The notes below the pieces were generated by a model, which worked only from the letters and a program-made list of their open reading frames with translations, was not told the DNA's origin and searched no databases. A program made the translations under genes and the position numbers. Below are positions 1 through 9,165 of a DNA stretch of 64,000 nucleotides, in pieces; the first letter of the stretch is position 1, and each line of letters starts with the position of its first letter. This stretch comes from Blastococcus sp. HT6-4 (GTDB lineage: Bacteria > Actinomycetota > Actinomycetes > Mycobacteriales > Geodermatophilaceae), in contig NZ_CP155551.1 of the NCBI RefSeq assembly GCF_039679125.1, positions 1,240,001 through 1,304,000 on the forward strand. The letters run 5' to 3'.

Positions 1-961
1 GCGGATCGAGGGCCTCGGCCAGCACGGCGCGCTGCTCAGGTGGGAGTCGGTCCAGCACCTCGCGCAGCGCCATGGCCAAGCTACTGACGCGGATGCCCTC
101 GTTGGACTCGTCGGGCACGGGCTGACCGTTGTCGAGGCTCGTTTCGTTGCGTGGCCCGCCGGCGTGGTGCAGCGCTACCAGGTCGAACTGGTCGTTGAAG
201 ACCGGGCTGCCGCTGGAGCCGCGCAGGGTGTCACCCTGGTAGTGCAGCGTGACGCCCCCCTTGCCGCGGCCGACTACCCGGTTCTCGCGCAGCGCGACCT
301 GCTTGAAGTCCCCGTCGGGGTGCTGGACGATCGTCACGAAGTCGCCCTCGGCGTGTTTGTCCTGCGCCGCCGTCAGCGATGACCTGCCGAAGGCTGCCAG
401 TGGCCTCCCCCCGGACAGCTGCGGCCCGACGGCCACCACGGTGGCGTCGAGTTCGTCCTCGTGACTGGTCCAGAAGAATGTCGTCGGGTCGAGGTGGAAC
501 TCGCTCGGCGTGACCGGGACACCGTCCATGCCGAGTTCGTAGTCGAACTGGACGACCTGCTGCGCCGCTGCCGCGGCGTTCGGCGTGACGTGGTGGTTCG
601 TGAGCAGCAGGCGCGTCGATACCAGGGTGCCGGTGCCAACTGCCTGCCGCTGGGCGGTGACGACGCGGGCGACGGCGTTGGCCGCCAGGCGTGCTCGGTC
701 GAGGTAGGCGACCGGCACGAAGTCCAGCGCCGGCCCGACCATCCTTTCCAGGGCGCCGCCGGCGAGCGCCTCGGTGCGGACCAGCGCGGCGACCCCGGCC
801 CGGGCGGCGAACGGCAGGCTCTCGACCAGCTCGAGGTCGCCGGCGGCGACTCGGCGAACCAGGTCGCTGGAGAGGTCTTCAGCGGTCAGGGCGCGTAGGC
901 GCCGGTACAGGCGATCGTCATCGCCCTCGCGGAAGACTGTCGATCCAGTCGCCTCCGGCAT
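1..961 (-). CDS. Trypsin-like serine peptidase, 3' end off the window
   Basis: An open frame of 320 codons runs from the ATG at 961 to the left edge with no stop. It encodes an all-helical N-terminal part (about 1-105) followed by a chymotrypsin-fold peptidase. The triad is readable: TNHHV (His124), ELDATVV (Asp172) and GSSGSPVF (Ser252). A conserved NEGIR motif follows, as in S1-family peptidases that carry a C-terminal nuclease or other effector domain; that part, if present, lies outside the window. No signal peptide is seen, so a cytoplasmic protease is likely. It sits just outside the left repeat of the island. Function beyond proteolysis is inference; a role in stress or phage defence is plausible but not shown. 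Confidence 0.85.
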   Translation of the reverse strand, partial: MPEATGSTVFREGDDDRLYRRLRALTAEDLSSDLVRRVAAGDLELVESLPFAARAGVAALVRTEALAGGALERMVGPALDFVPVAYLDRARLAANAVARVVTAQRQAVGTGTLVSTRLLLTNHHVTPNAAAAAQQVVQFDYELGMDGVPVTPSEFHLDPTTFFWTSHEDELDATVVAVGPQLSGGRPLAAFGRSSLTAAQDKHAEGDFVTIVQHPDGDFKQVALRENRVVGRGKGGVTLHYQGDTLRGSSGSPVFNDQFDLVALHHAGGPRNETSLDNGQPVPDESNEGIRVSSLAMALREVLDRLPPEQRAVLAEALDP

Positions 962-1329
962 GGCGCGCCACCCGTCACGAGAGGGGCCCTAGCAGCACCG
1001 GATGCTAGCGGTAGGACGCGGCACCGGACGGAGTAGCGACGTGCTGATGACGTTGCGGTGGCGAAGCGGTCGCGCATCGGCCCGGACGTCCCGCATCGCC
1101 GCGTTCAGGTTGCGGTGTTGCCCGGTCTGGTCGCAGGCGGCGACCTTGACGACCTGATCGGTACGGTGCAGTCGCCTCGCGTGCCCGGCGAGGGCTCGCA
1201 CCAATGCAGCCACTCGTCGTGACCGATCCATGACCGGTGGAGCGGAGAGCAGGGGTCTGCAGGGGCCCGAGGCGGACCTCCCAGACGATCCTCGGGTACT
1301 CCTCCAGGGGACCCAGCAATCCATATGAC
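962..1329. other. Intergenic stretch between protease gene and left attachment repeat
   Basis: No frame here has coding character or recognisable protein similarity. It should contain the promoter of the leftward protease gene, but no clear -10/-35 pair could be assigned. Confidence 0.5.
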
Positions 1330-1388
1330 CTGCGGTCTTGCGTGGAGCGGGTGACCGCGATCGAACCGGCATGGCCAGCTTGGAAGGC
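1330..1388 (-). repeat. Left attachment repeat: 3' half of tRNA-Gly
   Basis: On the minus strand this reads from the anticodon loop of tRNA-Gly(TCC) through the T arm, acceptor strand and CCA. Compared with the intact gene at 19505-19578 it has one change at 1358, which breaks a T-stem pair, and two changes at 1337-1338 beyond the tRNA 3' end. Homology stops sharply at 1388, inside the anticodon arm. This is the usual crossover region of tyrosine recombinases in tRNA genes. Confidence 0.8.
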
Positions 1389-1450
1389 GGGATCCTCTGA
1401 CGGCGTATGTACTGGCCAGCGGCTTGCGAGGGGCGCCAAAACAGCGTCCG

Positions 1451-1497
1451 TGACCCACACATGACCCAGGGTCGAGGCGTGACCCACGCGTGACCCA
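1451..1497 (+). promoter_or_regulatory. Four TGACCCA repeats, candidate integrase arm sites
   Basis: The heptamer TGACCCA occurs at 1451, 1462, 1480 and 1491, that is two pairs each spaced 11 bp. The same heptamer is paired at 11 bp at the other island end (19383, 19394). Such helical-phase repeats beside an att core are typical of arm-type binding sites of phage-like integrases. The assignment is inference. Confidence 0.55.
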
Positions 1498-1665
1498 CCG
1501 CGGGCAGGTGGTTGCTAGTGGCACGCTCTGCCACGACCACCCTGGAGGTGGCATCGGGGACACCGTGGACACCGTGGACGCCGAGCGGCAGCTCGGTCTG
1601 ACAGACCTAAGCCATCCGCTACTCGTTACGAGGGCGCATGGCACTGCTCGATGCCCCCGAGCGAG

Positions 1666-2886
1666 CTAGAGCTCAGCTAAGCCCGCGCGGCGCCGCAAGA
1701 AGGGCCCCAAGAGTAGTCCGGCGAAGGTCAGGGCCATGGAGCCGGTAAGCCCGGCGAGAAAGGTCGCAGTCAGTTGAGAATTTGCGGCTAGAGGATCGTG
1801 AAGGACGTAGTTCACGCCCTTCCTTCTGACTTCCAAGTTTTGCCATACCAAGCGGTCGGTGGAAGCTACGGGCGGCCGAGCGGACGTCACTTCGCTAAAG
1901 CCCAGTTCCTCACGGAGCTCAAGTCGGATGCTGGAAACAGCTACGGGCTCAATCAATCGACCCGAGGTCTTCTCAGCTAGGAAGCTGGTTTGCTCATCCT
2001 CTCCTGCGTCCAGTGCTCGCAACTCCTCATTAACTCCATAGTCCCCGATATTGTATCCGGCAATAGGGGCGAGTGCGCCGAATGTTTGGCTGCCTGCCGT
2101 CGTCGTCTCAGGCGTACCTACCGGAAGAAAAACGGTTAGATCTCCGAACATTGCGACGGGCGCCTCGCGTGAGACGACGCCTTCTACCAGAGCGGATGAT
2201 GTGTCGTGGTAGCCGTCGTAGTCGGTGACCGCAAAAACCTTGCCGTCCTGTGCGGCGCCCAGACCGCCAGCCCGATAGCGAACGTTCGCGGCTCCGGCAT
2301 ATTCATCTGCTGGGCACCGCACCGTGCCATCGGACGCCATCTCAGCGACATACACGCAGTGCGCATGTACTGGGACTCCTGGTGGTGGCTGATACTGCCC
2401 TGACGTGATCAGGTACCAGCGCAGTCCGGGAATCCTTTCCTCGAAGTCAAGCGTGAGCTCGAGGATGCTGATCCCCGGCCAACCCGTCTCCCGAAGCTCA
2501 GCACTTACTGCAACACGAGGGGCCGGGATCCCGCCGTCGGCCTCAACAAAGATCAGCAAGCCACCTGTAGGGCTTGGCAAATCACCAGAAGTCAACACCG
2601 GCAGTAGCAGCACGATGGTCGCGACGCTGGATAGCAGAAACCCCGCCAAGAGGGGGAGAGTCCACCATCGACGCCGATGGGGCCGCGGCCGCGCGGCCGC
2701 AGGTGTCGGTGTCGGTGTCGTCAGCAAGCCCGCCCATGATCGAGCCTCTGGCATCACCGTCCCGCGCGCGAAGACTCCTTCAGCTGTTGCTCTCTCCTGC
2801 GCGCCAGTTGGAGTTCGTGTCCTGCCCACCAAGAAACCGACCCAACCTGCAACCAGCAGACCTAGCCAACGCCCCCCGCGAGACAC
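1666..2886 (-). CDS. Hypothetical membrane-anchored protein
   Basis: 406 residues, family not recognised. An N-terminal hydrophobic stretch (about 8-22), a second membrane segment after an arginine-rich patch (about 75-98), a soluble region of about 270 residues with few cysteines, and a C-terminal membrane helix (about 372-395) followed by RRR. The central part may face outside. Base composition is less GC-rich than core genes. It is the first gene inside the left attachment repeat and is monocistronic. No function can be assigned. Confidence 0.7.
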   Translation of the reverse strand: MSRGGRWLGLLVAGWVGFLVGRTRTPTGAQERATAEGVFARGTVMPEARSWAGLLTTPTPTPAAARPRPHRRRWWTLPLLAGFLLSSVATIVLLLPVLTSGDLPSPTGGLLIFVEADGGIPAPRVAVSAELRETGWPGISILELTLDFEERIPGLRWYLITSGQYQPPPGVPVHAHCVYVAEMASDGTVRCPADEYAGAANVRYRAGGLGAAQDGKVFAVTDYDGYHDTSSALVEGVVSREAPVAMFGDLTVFLPVGTPETTTAGSQTFGALAPIAGYNIGDYGVNEELRALDAGEDEQTSFLAEKTSGRLIEPVAVSSIRLELREELGFSEVTSARPPVASTDRLVWQNLEVRRKGVNYVLHDPLAANSQLTATFLAGLTGSMALTFAGLLLGPFLRRRAGLAEL

Positions 2887-3084
2887 TGCATGAAGATACG
2901 CAGAAACGGGCCGGTGAACCGACAGGGGATGGGGGCAAGTGGCTGCGCGTGTCGGGCGGAAGGCGCCGGAAAATCACCCTCGAGCAGCATGGCGACCTTG
3001 TGCACGCGTCCCTAATGGGGCGCTCAGGGACCCCATGGCCGCTGCTCGCGCCACATGGGCAGGGTGGACGTTAGCGGCCGGGTG

Positions 3085-4215
3085 TCAGTCGTCCCGCTCC
3101 GGATCATCGTTCGACAACTCGCTGATTGCTCCAAGCATGTCATCGAGAGCGCGGGCGATCGCGGCGTCGCGGTTGTCCGCGGCGTGCTGGTAGAGCAGGG
3201 CGGCGGCGGGGGAGGAGTGGCCCAGTCGGCGCATCAGCTCCTTGGTGGTCGCCCCGGTGGCCGCTGCCAGGGTTGCGCCGGTGTGGCGGAGCTCGTGGGG
3301 CCGGACGGCCGGCAACCCAATGGCGGTGGCGGCGCGACGGAAGGTCGAGTTCCAGTTGCTGCGGGCGAGATAGCCGCCCGAACTGGTGGAGAACAGGAGG
3401 GCGTCCGGAGCAGCGGTGACGTGCTTCTCCAGGTGCTCTTCCAGTACGGCCGCGACTGCGGCCGGCAGAGTCACGATCCGGTGCCCTGCGTCGGTCTTGG
3501 GATCGCCGACTACCCATCCACTGCCGACTCGTCGAACGGAGCGCTCGACGCGGATTCGGCCGCCGGGTAGGACGTCGGACCGGCGCAGGGCCGTGGCTTC
3601 ACCAAACCGAAGACCGCCGAAGGCGAGGACAAGCAGTAGGGCCCGATAGCGAGCGGTTCTCCGGTCGTGCCCCAGCCGCTCGGCCAGCTGCAGCGCCTCT
3701 GCCGCGGTGAGTGCGCGGGAGGGACGGGACGCCTTCGGCGTGCCAGCGGCGCGCAGACGGCATGGATTGGAGGCGATGACCTCGTCGCCGACCGCCACGT
3801 TGAGGACGGCCCGTAGCAGTCGGTAGGACTGCGCCAGTGCTGTCGGACCGGTGCTCCGACCGGCCTTGGTGTGCCAGGACCGGACGGCGGCGGACGTCAC
3901 TTCGTCGACGGGTACGTCCGCCCATGCCTCGGCGAGGTGGTGACGCCACAGGCCCGCATAGAGAACGCGCGTGCTTGAGCGGAGGTCGTTACGACTGAGG
4001 TAGTCCTCGGCATAGTCGCCGACGGTCCGGCGGCTGGCCACCGGAGCGCGCCACGTCTTGCGGAGGAGGTCCGTCTGTTGCGTTGCGAGCCAGGCCCAGG
4101 CATCGGCCTTGGTGCTGAAGACCTTGGCATGGCGCCGACCGTCAGGGGCGCGATACCGAGCGCGAAATCGACCGCTGGGGAGCTCGTCGACCGTCCCGAA
4201 CGTCCGCTTGGCCAC
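3085..4215 (-). CDS. Tyrosine recombinase (integrase), intact
   Basis: 376 residues with the order of a phage-type integrase: N-terminal arm-binding part (1-60), SAM-like core-binding domain (about 65-170) and catalytic domain. Catalytic residues are visible: Arg in GGLRFGE, Lys in GDPKTD, HELRHTG, the second His in LGHSS and the Tyr in ALLYQHA. It catalyses site-specific strand exchange at att sites. An excisionase-like gene lies 41 bp upstream on the same strand. It is the most complete integrase of the island and the best candidate for acting on the tRNA-Gly repeats. Confidence 0.92.
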   Translation of the reverse strand: MAKRTFGTVDELPSGRFRARYRAPDGRRHAKVFSTKADAWAWLATQQTDLLRKTWRAPVASRRTVGDYAEDYLSRNDLRSSTRVLYAGLWRHHLAEAWADVPVDEVTSAAVRSWHTKAGRSTGPTALAQSYRLLRAVLNVAVGDEVIASNPCRLRAAGTPKASRPSRALTAAEALQLAERLGHDRRTARYRALLLVLAFGGLRFGEATALRRSDVLPGGRIRVERSVRRVGSGWVVGDPKTDAGHRIVTLPAAVAAVLEEHLEKHVTAAPDALLFSTSSGGYLARSNWNSTFRRAATAIGLPAVRPHELRHTGATLAAATGATTKELMRRLGHSSPAAALLYQHAADNRDAAIARALDDMLGAISELSNDDPERDD

Positions 4216-4256
4216 CTTGCAACCCTGACGGGACAGTGAGCGGTTGTCCGCCCGCG

Positions 4257-4586
4257 CTACCGCTGCCTGTGGACGCGGCCGGCGTCCACAAACGCGTCTA
4301 GCGTCGCGCGCTCGAGGCGCACATACTTGCCGACTTTGACGTAGCCGATCCGGCGCTCGGTGATGAGCCGGCGGATGAACCGCTCGCCCGTTCCGAGGTA
4401 CTCGCCAGCTTGCTGGACCGTCATCAGCTGATCGCGGGTGACGGTGTCGAAGTCTCTCCGATGCGCCGGTCGGGACGTCATGCCAGGAGCCTCAACCCGG
4501 TCCGCCAGTAGTTCTTGGGCCTCCCCCCAGTTGAACTTGTTCGTCGCGCGACTGGCCACTGAACTCGGCATCGAGCCGTGTGCCAT
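4257..4586 (-). CDS. Excisionase-like helix-turn-helix protein
   Basis: Up to 109 residues. The C-terminal 60 residues form a MerR/excisionase-type winged helix (MTVQQAGEYLGTGERFIRRL, then a wing ending in KYVRLERATLDAFV). Such proteins bind att DNA and direct excision. The gene directly precedes the integrase on the same strand, the common xis-int order. An internal ATG at 4481 (MTSRPAHRRD) is a plausible alternative start, which would shorten the protein to 74 residues; no strong ribosome-binding site decides it. Confidence 0.8.
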   Translation of the reverse strand: MAHGSMPSSVASRATNKFNWGEAQELLADRVEAPGMTSRPAHRRDFDTVTRDQLMTVQQAGEYLGTGERFIRRLITERRIGYVKVGKYVRLERATLDAFVDAGRVHRQR

Positions 4587-4597
4587 GTGGGGTCACG

Positions 4598-5420
4598 TCA
4601 GAGTTCGGCCACGATGATGCGGGCGCCGGCGTATTCGTCCGCGCCGGCAGGGCGCTTGGATGCCGTGATGCGGTCAGCCCGTACGTCGTCCGCTTGCACG
4701 CGTAGCCCCGTCCCTCTGCGCACCCCGAGTACGCCGTCGAGGGCATCGATCGTCGCTTTGATCAAGTTGCCAAGGTGGGGCTCGTTACGTCCGCTTTGGT
4801 CCTGACCGAGGAAGAACTCGAGGTCCACTTGAAGTCGACAACCGGCCGGAAGCGTGCAGCTGGAGAACGCCGACCGGACATTCGCCTTCCAGCGCTGATC
4901 GGTGGCTCCGGCTGAGTAGCCGGTGGGCCTGCCTCGGACCACCCGCTCGAAGTGGCCGGGTGCCGGCACGCTGGCCCCAGCGCCACCGCCACGGCGTTCG
5001 GGTTGCTGGGGTCGGTGCTGCGGCGGGGGCGGGGCAATGCTGTAGCCGACTTCGCCATCTCCGTAGACGTGCAGCGTGCTTGGCCGGTGGTGCCACAGCC
5101 ACGCCAGGTGAGCGCAGACGATGGCGTCCAGTTCGTCTTCCACGCGGTTGAGGTCGCCGGGGCGCGGCGCGGGTAGCGCTGCTTCAGTTGCGTCCACCGG
5201 GGACTTCCGGCCAGGGCCAGCTCCGGGATGGACTCCAGGTGCTGCACGAACAACTGGAATTCCGGCGTCCGCCCCTGATCGTTGCCCTTCTTGTAGTCCA
5301 AGCGGTACGGGAGCTCGAAAAGGCTCACGAGCGCAGGGTGCGGATAGACCTCGATGCAGACGCCGACGTTGCCGCCGGTGGGCGTTCGGGGATCCACCGC
5401 CCATCCGAAGCGCTGAGCCA
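4598..5420 (-). pseudogene. Truncated, frameshifted DUF429 / RusA-like protein gene
   Basis: The 5' part encodes a DUF429 (predicted RNase H-fold nuclease) segment with IEVYPHPALVSLF and YKKG. It continues in the next frame with RVEDELDAIVCAHLAWLW, the usual DUF429 ending. Adding one base to the GGGG run at 5159-5162 joins them. The same frame goes on into a RusA-like resolvase segment with GNLIKATIDALDGVLG and ADDVRADR. The N-terminal DUF429 part is missing: the gene ends exactly where a tRNA-Arg fragment begins (5423), so integration probably cut it. The DUF429-RusA fusion is read from sequence pattern only. Confidence 0.65.
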
Positions 5421-5422
5421 AC

Positions 5423-5464
5423 TTCCTAGACCGTGTGTCGCAGGTTCGAATCCTGCCGGGGGCA
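5423..5464 (+). repeat. 3' half of tRNA-Arg(CCT), candidate attachment site
   Basis: The stretch fits tRNA positions 32-73: anticodon loop with CCT, T arm GCAGG-TTCGAAT-CCTGC and acceptor strand CGGGGGC plus A. The matching 5' half is absent; to the left lies the cut DUF429 gene. It lies 24 bp from the stop of the second integrase. This is the layout of an att site left by a tRNA-targeting element. No second copy was found in the window. Confidence 0.65.
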
Positions 5465-5488
5465 CCGCGAGAACTGCAGGTCAGGCAG

Positions 5489-6657
5489 CTAATCGGCCTC
5501 TGATGCGAGCCGTCGAACGGGCGCTTGTTGCCGCTCAGTCCGCATCCAGTCCGCACGAGCCGCGTCCATCCGGTCCGCGACGGCGTCCAGCTCGTCGCCG
5601 AAGAGGTGGCCGTAGCGGTCCAGGGTCATCGCGGCGGAGGCGTGCCCGAGCATCGACTGCACACCCTTGATCGACGCCCCTGAGGCGATGGCGAGCGATG
5701 CCGCCGTGTGCCGGAGCTCGTGCGGAACGAGGCCCGGCAGGTCGGCCGCGTCGGCCGCCCGGTCGAACCAGTCGCGGCGGAAGTTGTTGACGCGCATGGC
5801 GGTGCCGGCCTGCGAGGGGAACAGGAAGTCGTCGGGGGCGCGGCAGGCGAGCTGGCCGGCCAGGTCCTCCCTCAGGAAGCGCGGCACCGGCACCCACCGG
5901 CGCGCATGGGACTTGGGCGGCCCGAGAACCTGGCGCCCCTCCACCTCGGTCACCGACTCGGCGACCTCGTCCGCCCGCGGAGCAGGTCGACCCGCCGCAC
6001 CCGGAGTGCCGCTGCCTCGCCCCACCGTAGGCCGGTGTAGCCGAGCAGCAGCACGAGTACGCGGTGCGGTCCGCAGTGGCCGGCGAGATCGGCCAGCTGC
6101 GAGTGGTCGAGGTAGCGGCGATCGGTGGTCGGGAGTCGCGGGAGGTCGACACCCGAGGCTGCGTTGCGGGCGAGCCGCCTGTCCTTGACGGCGGCGTCCA
6201 GCATGGCCGTGAGCAGGTGGTAGGCCTGCCGGGTGCGGCTCGCCGACAGCCCGTCGGCCCGCATCGCCGCCACCCACGCAACGACGTCCCCGTGACCGAC
6301 GCGCGACAGGCGCACCTCTCCCCATCGCGGCAGGACGCGCGCGCGGAGCAGTGACTGGTAACTCGCCAGGGTCTTGGGCGCGAGGTGTGCCCGTCCTTCG
6401 ATCCAGGTCTCGGCCCAGCGACCGACGGTCAGGCGTCCCAGTTCGGGATGGATGTACGTCCCTCGCACCAGTTCCGCGGTCCGCTCGTCCAGCCACCGCT
6501 GAGCGTCCACCTTACGGTCGAACGCCTTGGTGACCTCGCGGCCCGACGCATCACGGAAGTGCGGGCGGTACCGCTTGCCCTTTCCGTAAAGCGCGGTGCG
6601 CTCCAACTTCCCGGTCGAGCGGTTCCTCCTATGCCAACGGTCCTGGATCGTGGCCAC
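5489..6657 (-). pseudogene. Second tyrosine recombinase, single-base frameshift
   Basis: A GTG at 6657 preceded by GGAGG starts a protein beginning VATIQDRWHRRN. The core-binding domain and the first catalytic Arg (GYTGLRWGEAA) are in one frame. The Lys-bearing strand, HELRHTA, LGHAS and the Tyr in TLDRYGH are in the next frame. One added base in the CCC run at 5974-5976 restores about 390 residues. It is unlike the 376-residue integrase and probably belonged to a different element, consistent with the adjacent tRNA-Arg fragment. It is dead as written unless the shift is a sequencing error. Confidence 0.85.
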
Positions 6658-7067
6658 GGTCTCGCCTCCGTGAACTCTCGTTGGACAGGCCGTCAGCCGA
6701 GACTGCCGCCACAGAGTCGTCGCCTGGCCGAATGCGCCGAAGGATGACCGAGTTCGGAGGCAACCCAAGCTCAGGGGCCTGTCGTCTGTGTAGCTCAGCG
6801 GGCGGAGCCGAGGTGCTCTTGACCGACATCTGTGGACAGTCCACGGCCTGTGGAGAGGGGATAGGCGCGATCTCCCGAAGTTCTCCTGTAAGTCTCCAGT
6901 TCATCGCCACGTCCCTGAAGGCGGCCTAGGGGACACACTGCCTGGCCCTGTGCGACCGGACAGTAGGCGTTAGGTAGTGCAGCCCGTTCAGTCACGAGTT
7001 CCGCACCTTCGGCCGCCAACCTTGGCATCATCATGGGCTCGGACGAGAGCCTTTACGAGGGGGAGTC
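6658..7067. other. Intergenic, no gene seen
   Basis: No frame has coding character. A short D-arm-like string (near 6789-6804) is not part of a foldable tRNA. The 3' end should hold the promoter for the gene starting at 7068. Confidence 0.4.
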
Positions 7068-7679
7068 TTGACTACACAGGATGCAGATCGATATGCCGAT
7101 CGCTTGAATAGGATCACCGACAGTATCGACAGGACGATGGGGTCTATTTACACTACGGCTTTTGCCGCCCCTGCGGTCGCAGTCGGACTTCTGGGATTGG
7201 TCAACGTTAACAACGCTGGCAGAGAAGGTCGTCAATTGGGATACGTTGGCCTCGTCGTTGCGGCCTGCCTCGTGCTCATGTACGCCTGCGTGCAAATGCG
7301 TTTCATTTTCGTCTTGGCAGGTCAGAGGCGAGCCATAGAAGAGTATGTCGAGGCAGAGCGAATTCTTCCACCGGGTCTCTACCGTTGGGAGACCGGCCCG
7401 GCGAAGGAGTTGAGTGGGACTCGGACACTAGATGGCCATCTTCACGGAAATCGGTTCTTGCAGCCTGCGCTAGCTCTCTCGGTCCTCACTTTCGTCTGCG
7501 CGTTCGGGCTCACGGGGCTGTGGCACCTGCAGGGATCCGTCTGGCTATTTGTACTTGCAGCTACACTGACCGTAACCACGCTCGTGGCAGGTTTTTTGAG
7601 TTTCCATGCCATACCTCGCGCAGAGGCTCGTGTCTATGCGTGGACCAAGCACAGCCTCGAACCTGCTACCCGGCCTTGA
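7068..7679 (+). CDS. Hypothetical four-helix membrane protein
   Basis: 203 residues, starting at a TTG preceded by GAGGGGGAG. Hydrophobic segments at about 27-45, 57-80, 125-147 and 152-175 form two helical pairs separated by a cytoplasmic loop of about 45 residues. Family not recognised; the two-pair topology is seen in small membrane effectors, but there is no adjacent sensor domain. Base composition is clearly lower in GC than core genes, suggesting transfer. It stands alone between noncoding stretches. Confidence 0.65.
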   Translation: MTTQDADRYADRLNRITDSIDRTMGSIYTTAFAAPAVAVGLLGLVNVNNAGREGRQLGYVGLVVAACLVLMYACVQMRFIFVLAGQRRAIEEYVEAERILPPGLYRWETGPAKELSGTRTLDGHLHGNRFLQPALALSVLTFVCAFGLTGLWHLQGSVWLFVLAATLTVTTLVAGFLSFHAIPRAEARVYAWTKHSLEPATRP

Positions 7680-8093
7680 GCCATGTAGGCGTTCAATGCA
7701 GGGAAAGACCTGTCCGAAAGTGGGCCGCTTAGGGCGACGTGGTCGCCAGGACACAACAGCTCTTGTGTCAGCGGCATCGAGCGCGGCTCCCGTCCCCCTG
7801 GCAGTCCTGCTCGGTGCCTTCGTCCGGCTGCGCACCGCTGACCTCGTGGCGGGCGGCCACCGGGATTGCTGGGGCGTCGTCTCTTCCCCGTAGGAGTAGG
7901 CGGAGCTGAGATGGGGGTCGCGCCGCCTCGAACTCAAGACACGGCAGGGACAGGCGCGGCGGGGTACAGCCCGAGCCGCACGGGGACGCGCGGCCGGCGC
8001 AGAAGGTGGAGAGCCCGTTAGCCCGGGGCCTTCATCGCGCATGATGTGAGGGGTGGCCCAGGAGACCAAAGGTGCCTTTAAACTGCAAGGAGG
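7680..8093. other. Intergenic, no gene seen
   Basis: Long open frames occur on the minus strand, but they are rich in Arg/Pro/Ser without motifs and are most likely GC-driven. Nothing else was recognised. Confidence 0.4.
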
Positions 8094-8215
8094 TTGCTCC
8101 TGGCCGTCTCGCTGGCGGTACGCGGGGACTGCCTGGCCGATCTGGCGCAGCTGCGGGGTGCGCCGGAGGTGTTCGGCCCGGTTGCCTGTACGACGACGGC
8201 CACGATCCAGTTCGC
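8094..8215 (+). pseudogene. IS1380-type transposase N-terminal scrap
   Basis: About 40 codons read SLAVRGDCLADLAQLRGAPE followed by VFGPVA. This matches the typical N-terminal region of IS1380-family transposases (GxDCLADLAxLRxQPxLFGPVASxxT). Nothing of the DDE core follows. It is a small relic upstream of the next gene. Confidence 0.5.
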
Positions 8216-8322
8216 GACGTCCATGCGATGCCCCCGTTCCGGGGCCGCCCCCTCCCATGCTCCAAGCGGATCCTTCGGGTCAGTACGGTCACCCCACGCT
8301 TGGACCACACGAGGGGGCGGCT

Positions 8323-9138
8323 TTGGCGTCGGACAAGAAGAAGTGCTTCGTGGTATCGCCCATCGGCCCCGAAGGGTCGCCCGAGCGGGAGAAGGCCGAC
8401 ACGACACTGAAGTACCTGATCAAGAAGGCGCTTTCGCCGGACTTCGAAGTATTGCGCGCCGATGATGACACAAATCCGGGAGCAATTACTCCCCGAATTG
8501 TGCAGAGCATCCTAGAGGCCGATCTGGTAATAGCAGACATCACCGGAGCGAATGCGAACGTGTTCTACGAACTGGCAATCGCACACGGCTACCGAAAGCC
8601 GACCGTACACATCCAGGAGTCGAGTGAGCGCCCGCCATTCGACATCAAGGACATGCGAATCCTGCCGTACGACACCACGAACCCCGAGAGATTGGAGAAA
8701 GCGCAGGAGTCGCTGAAGGCGTTCGTCGCATCGGCGCTCAAGAACCCGGAGGCAATCGAGACGCCTCTCCGAACCGCCCACCAGTTCGAGGCAGCGCGGG
8801 CGAGCGGCGATGTCGTAGCGCAGACCAATGTGCAGATCATGGAAGCACTCGATGACCTGCGGGCGGCGGTTCGCTCACTCATGTCCAGGCCCACCGGTGG
8901 CGGAGGGTTTCGTTATCCGCTCACCTCGCTCAGCGCTAGCGGTGACCTGCCCGACGATTTTGATCGGGCGGAGTACATCCGCAATCTAGAAACAAGAGCG
9001 AAGGAACTCACTCGGGAGGTAAACACCCCCGGCCTCGTAAAACTCGCGTCCCCCGGCGCGCACCTCGCTGCTCGACAAGAACTGGACGAGGTCCGCCAGA
9101 AGCTCCGTGAGGTCTATCCGAGTTCGGCCTATCTTTGA
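8323..9138 (+). CDS. Nucleoside-deoxyribosyltransferase/TIR-like fold protein
   Basis: 271 residues from a TTG at 8323 that follows GAGGGGG; the open frame extends upstream but that part is an IS relic. The N-terminal 150 residues have the Rossmann-like pattern CFVVSPIG, then RADDDTNPGAITPRIV, ADLVIADITGANANVFYELA and PPFDIKDMR. It resembles nucleoside 2-deoxyribosyltransferase/TIR-like domains used as nucleotide- or NAD-cleaving effectors. The acidic residue in NVFYELA is the likely catalytic Glu. The C-terminal 100 residues are helical and may sense or oligomerise. No partner gene lies on the same strand. Role in defence is inference. Confidence 0.75.
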   Translation: MASDKKKCFVVSPIGPEGSPEREKADTTLKYLIKKALSPDFEVLRADDDTNPGAITPRIVQSILEADLVIADITGANANVFYELAIAHGYRKPTVHIQESSERPPFDIKDMRILPYDTTNPERLEKAQESLKAFVASALKNPEAIETPLRTAHQFEAARASGDVVAQTNVQIMEALDDLRAAVRSLMSRPTGGGGFRYPLTSLSASGDLPDDFDRAEYIRNLETRAKELTREVNTPGLVKLASPGAHLAARQELDEVRQKLREVYPSSAYL

Positions 9139-9165
9139 CCCCGGGGTTCCGACGGGCGGCGTAGC

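Noticed and set aside
1020..1640. Several open frames around the left attachment repeat
   Set aside because: They read through the tRNA fragment and TGACCCA repeats; no protein-like composition.
2574..3074. Plus-strand frames opposite the hypothetical membrane protein
   Set aside because: The minus-strand gene has clear membrane segments and a consistent C-terminus; the plus frames are shadows.
6787..6810. D-arm-like string GTAGCTCAGCGGGCGGAGC
   Set aside because: No matching acceptor, anticodon or T arm around it; a nine-base match to tRNA is expected by chance in this DNA.
7545..8258. 237-codon minus-strand frame
   Set aside because: Low-complexity Arg/Ser/Pro composition, overlaps the ends of better supported plus-strand features, no motif.
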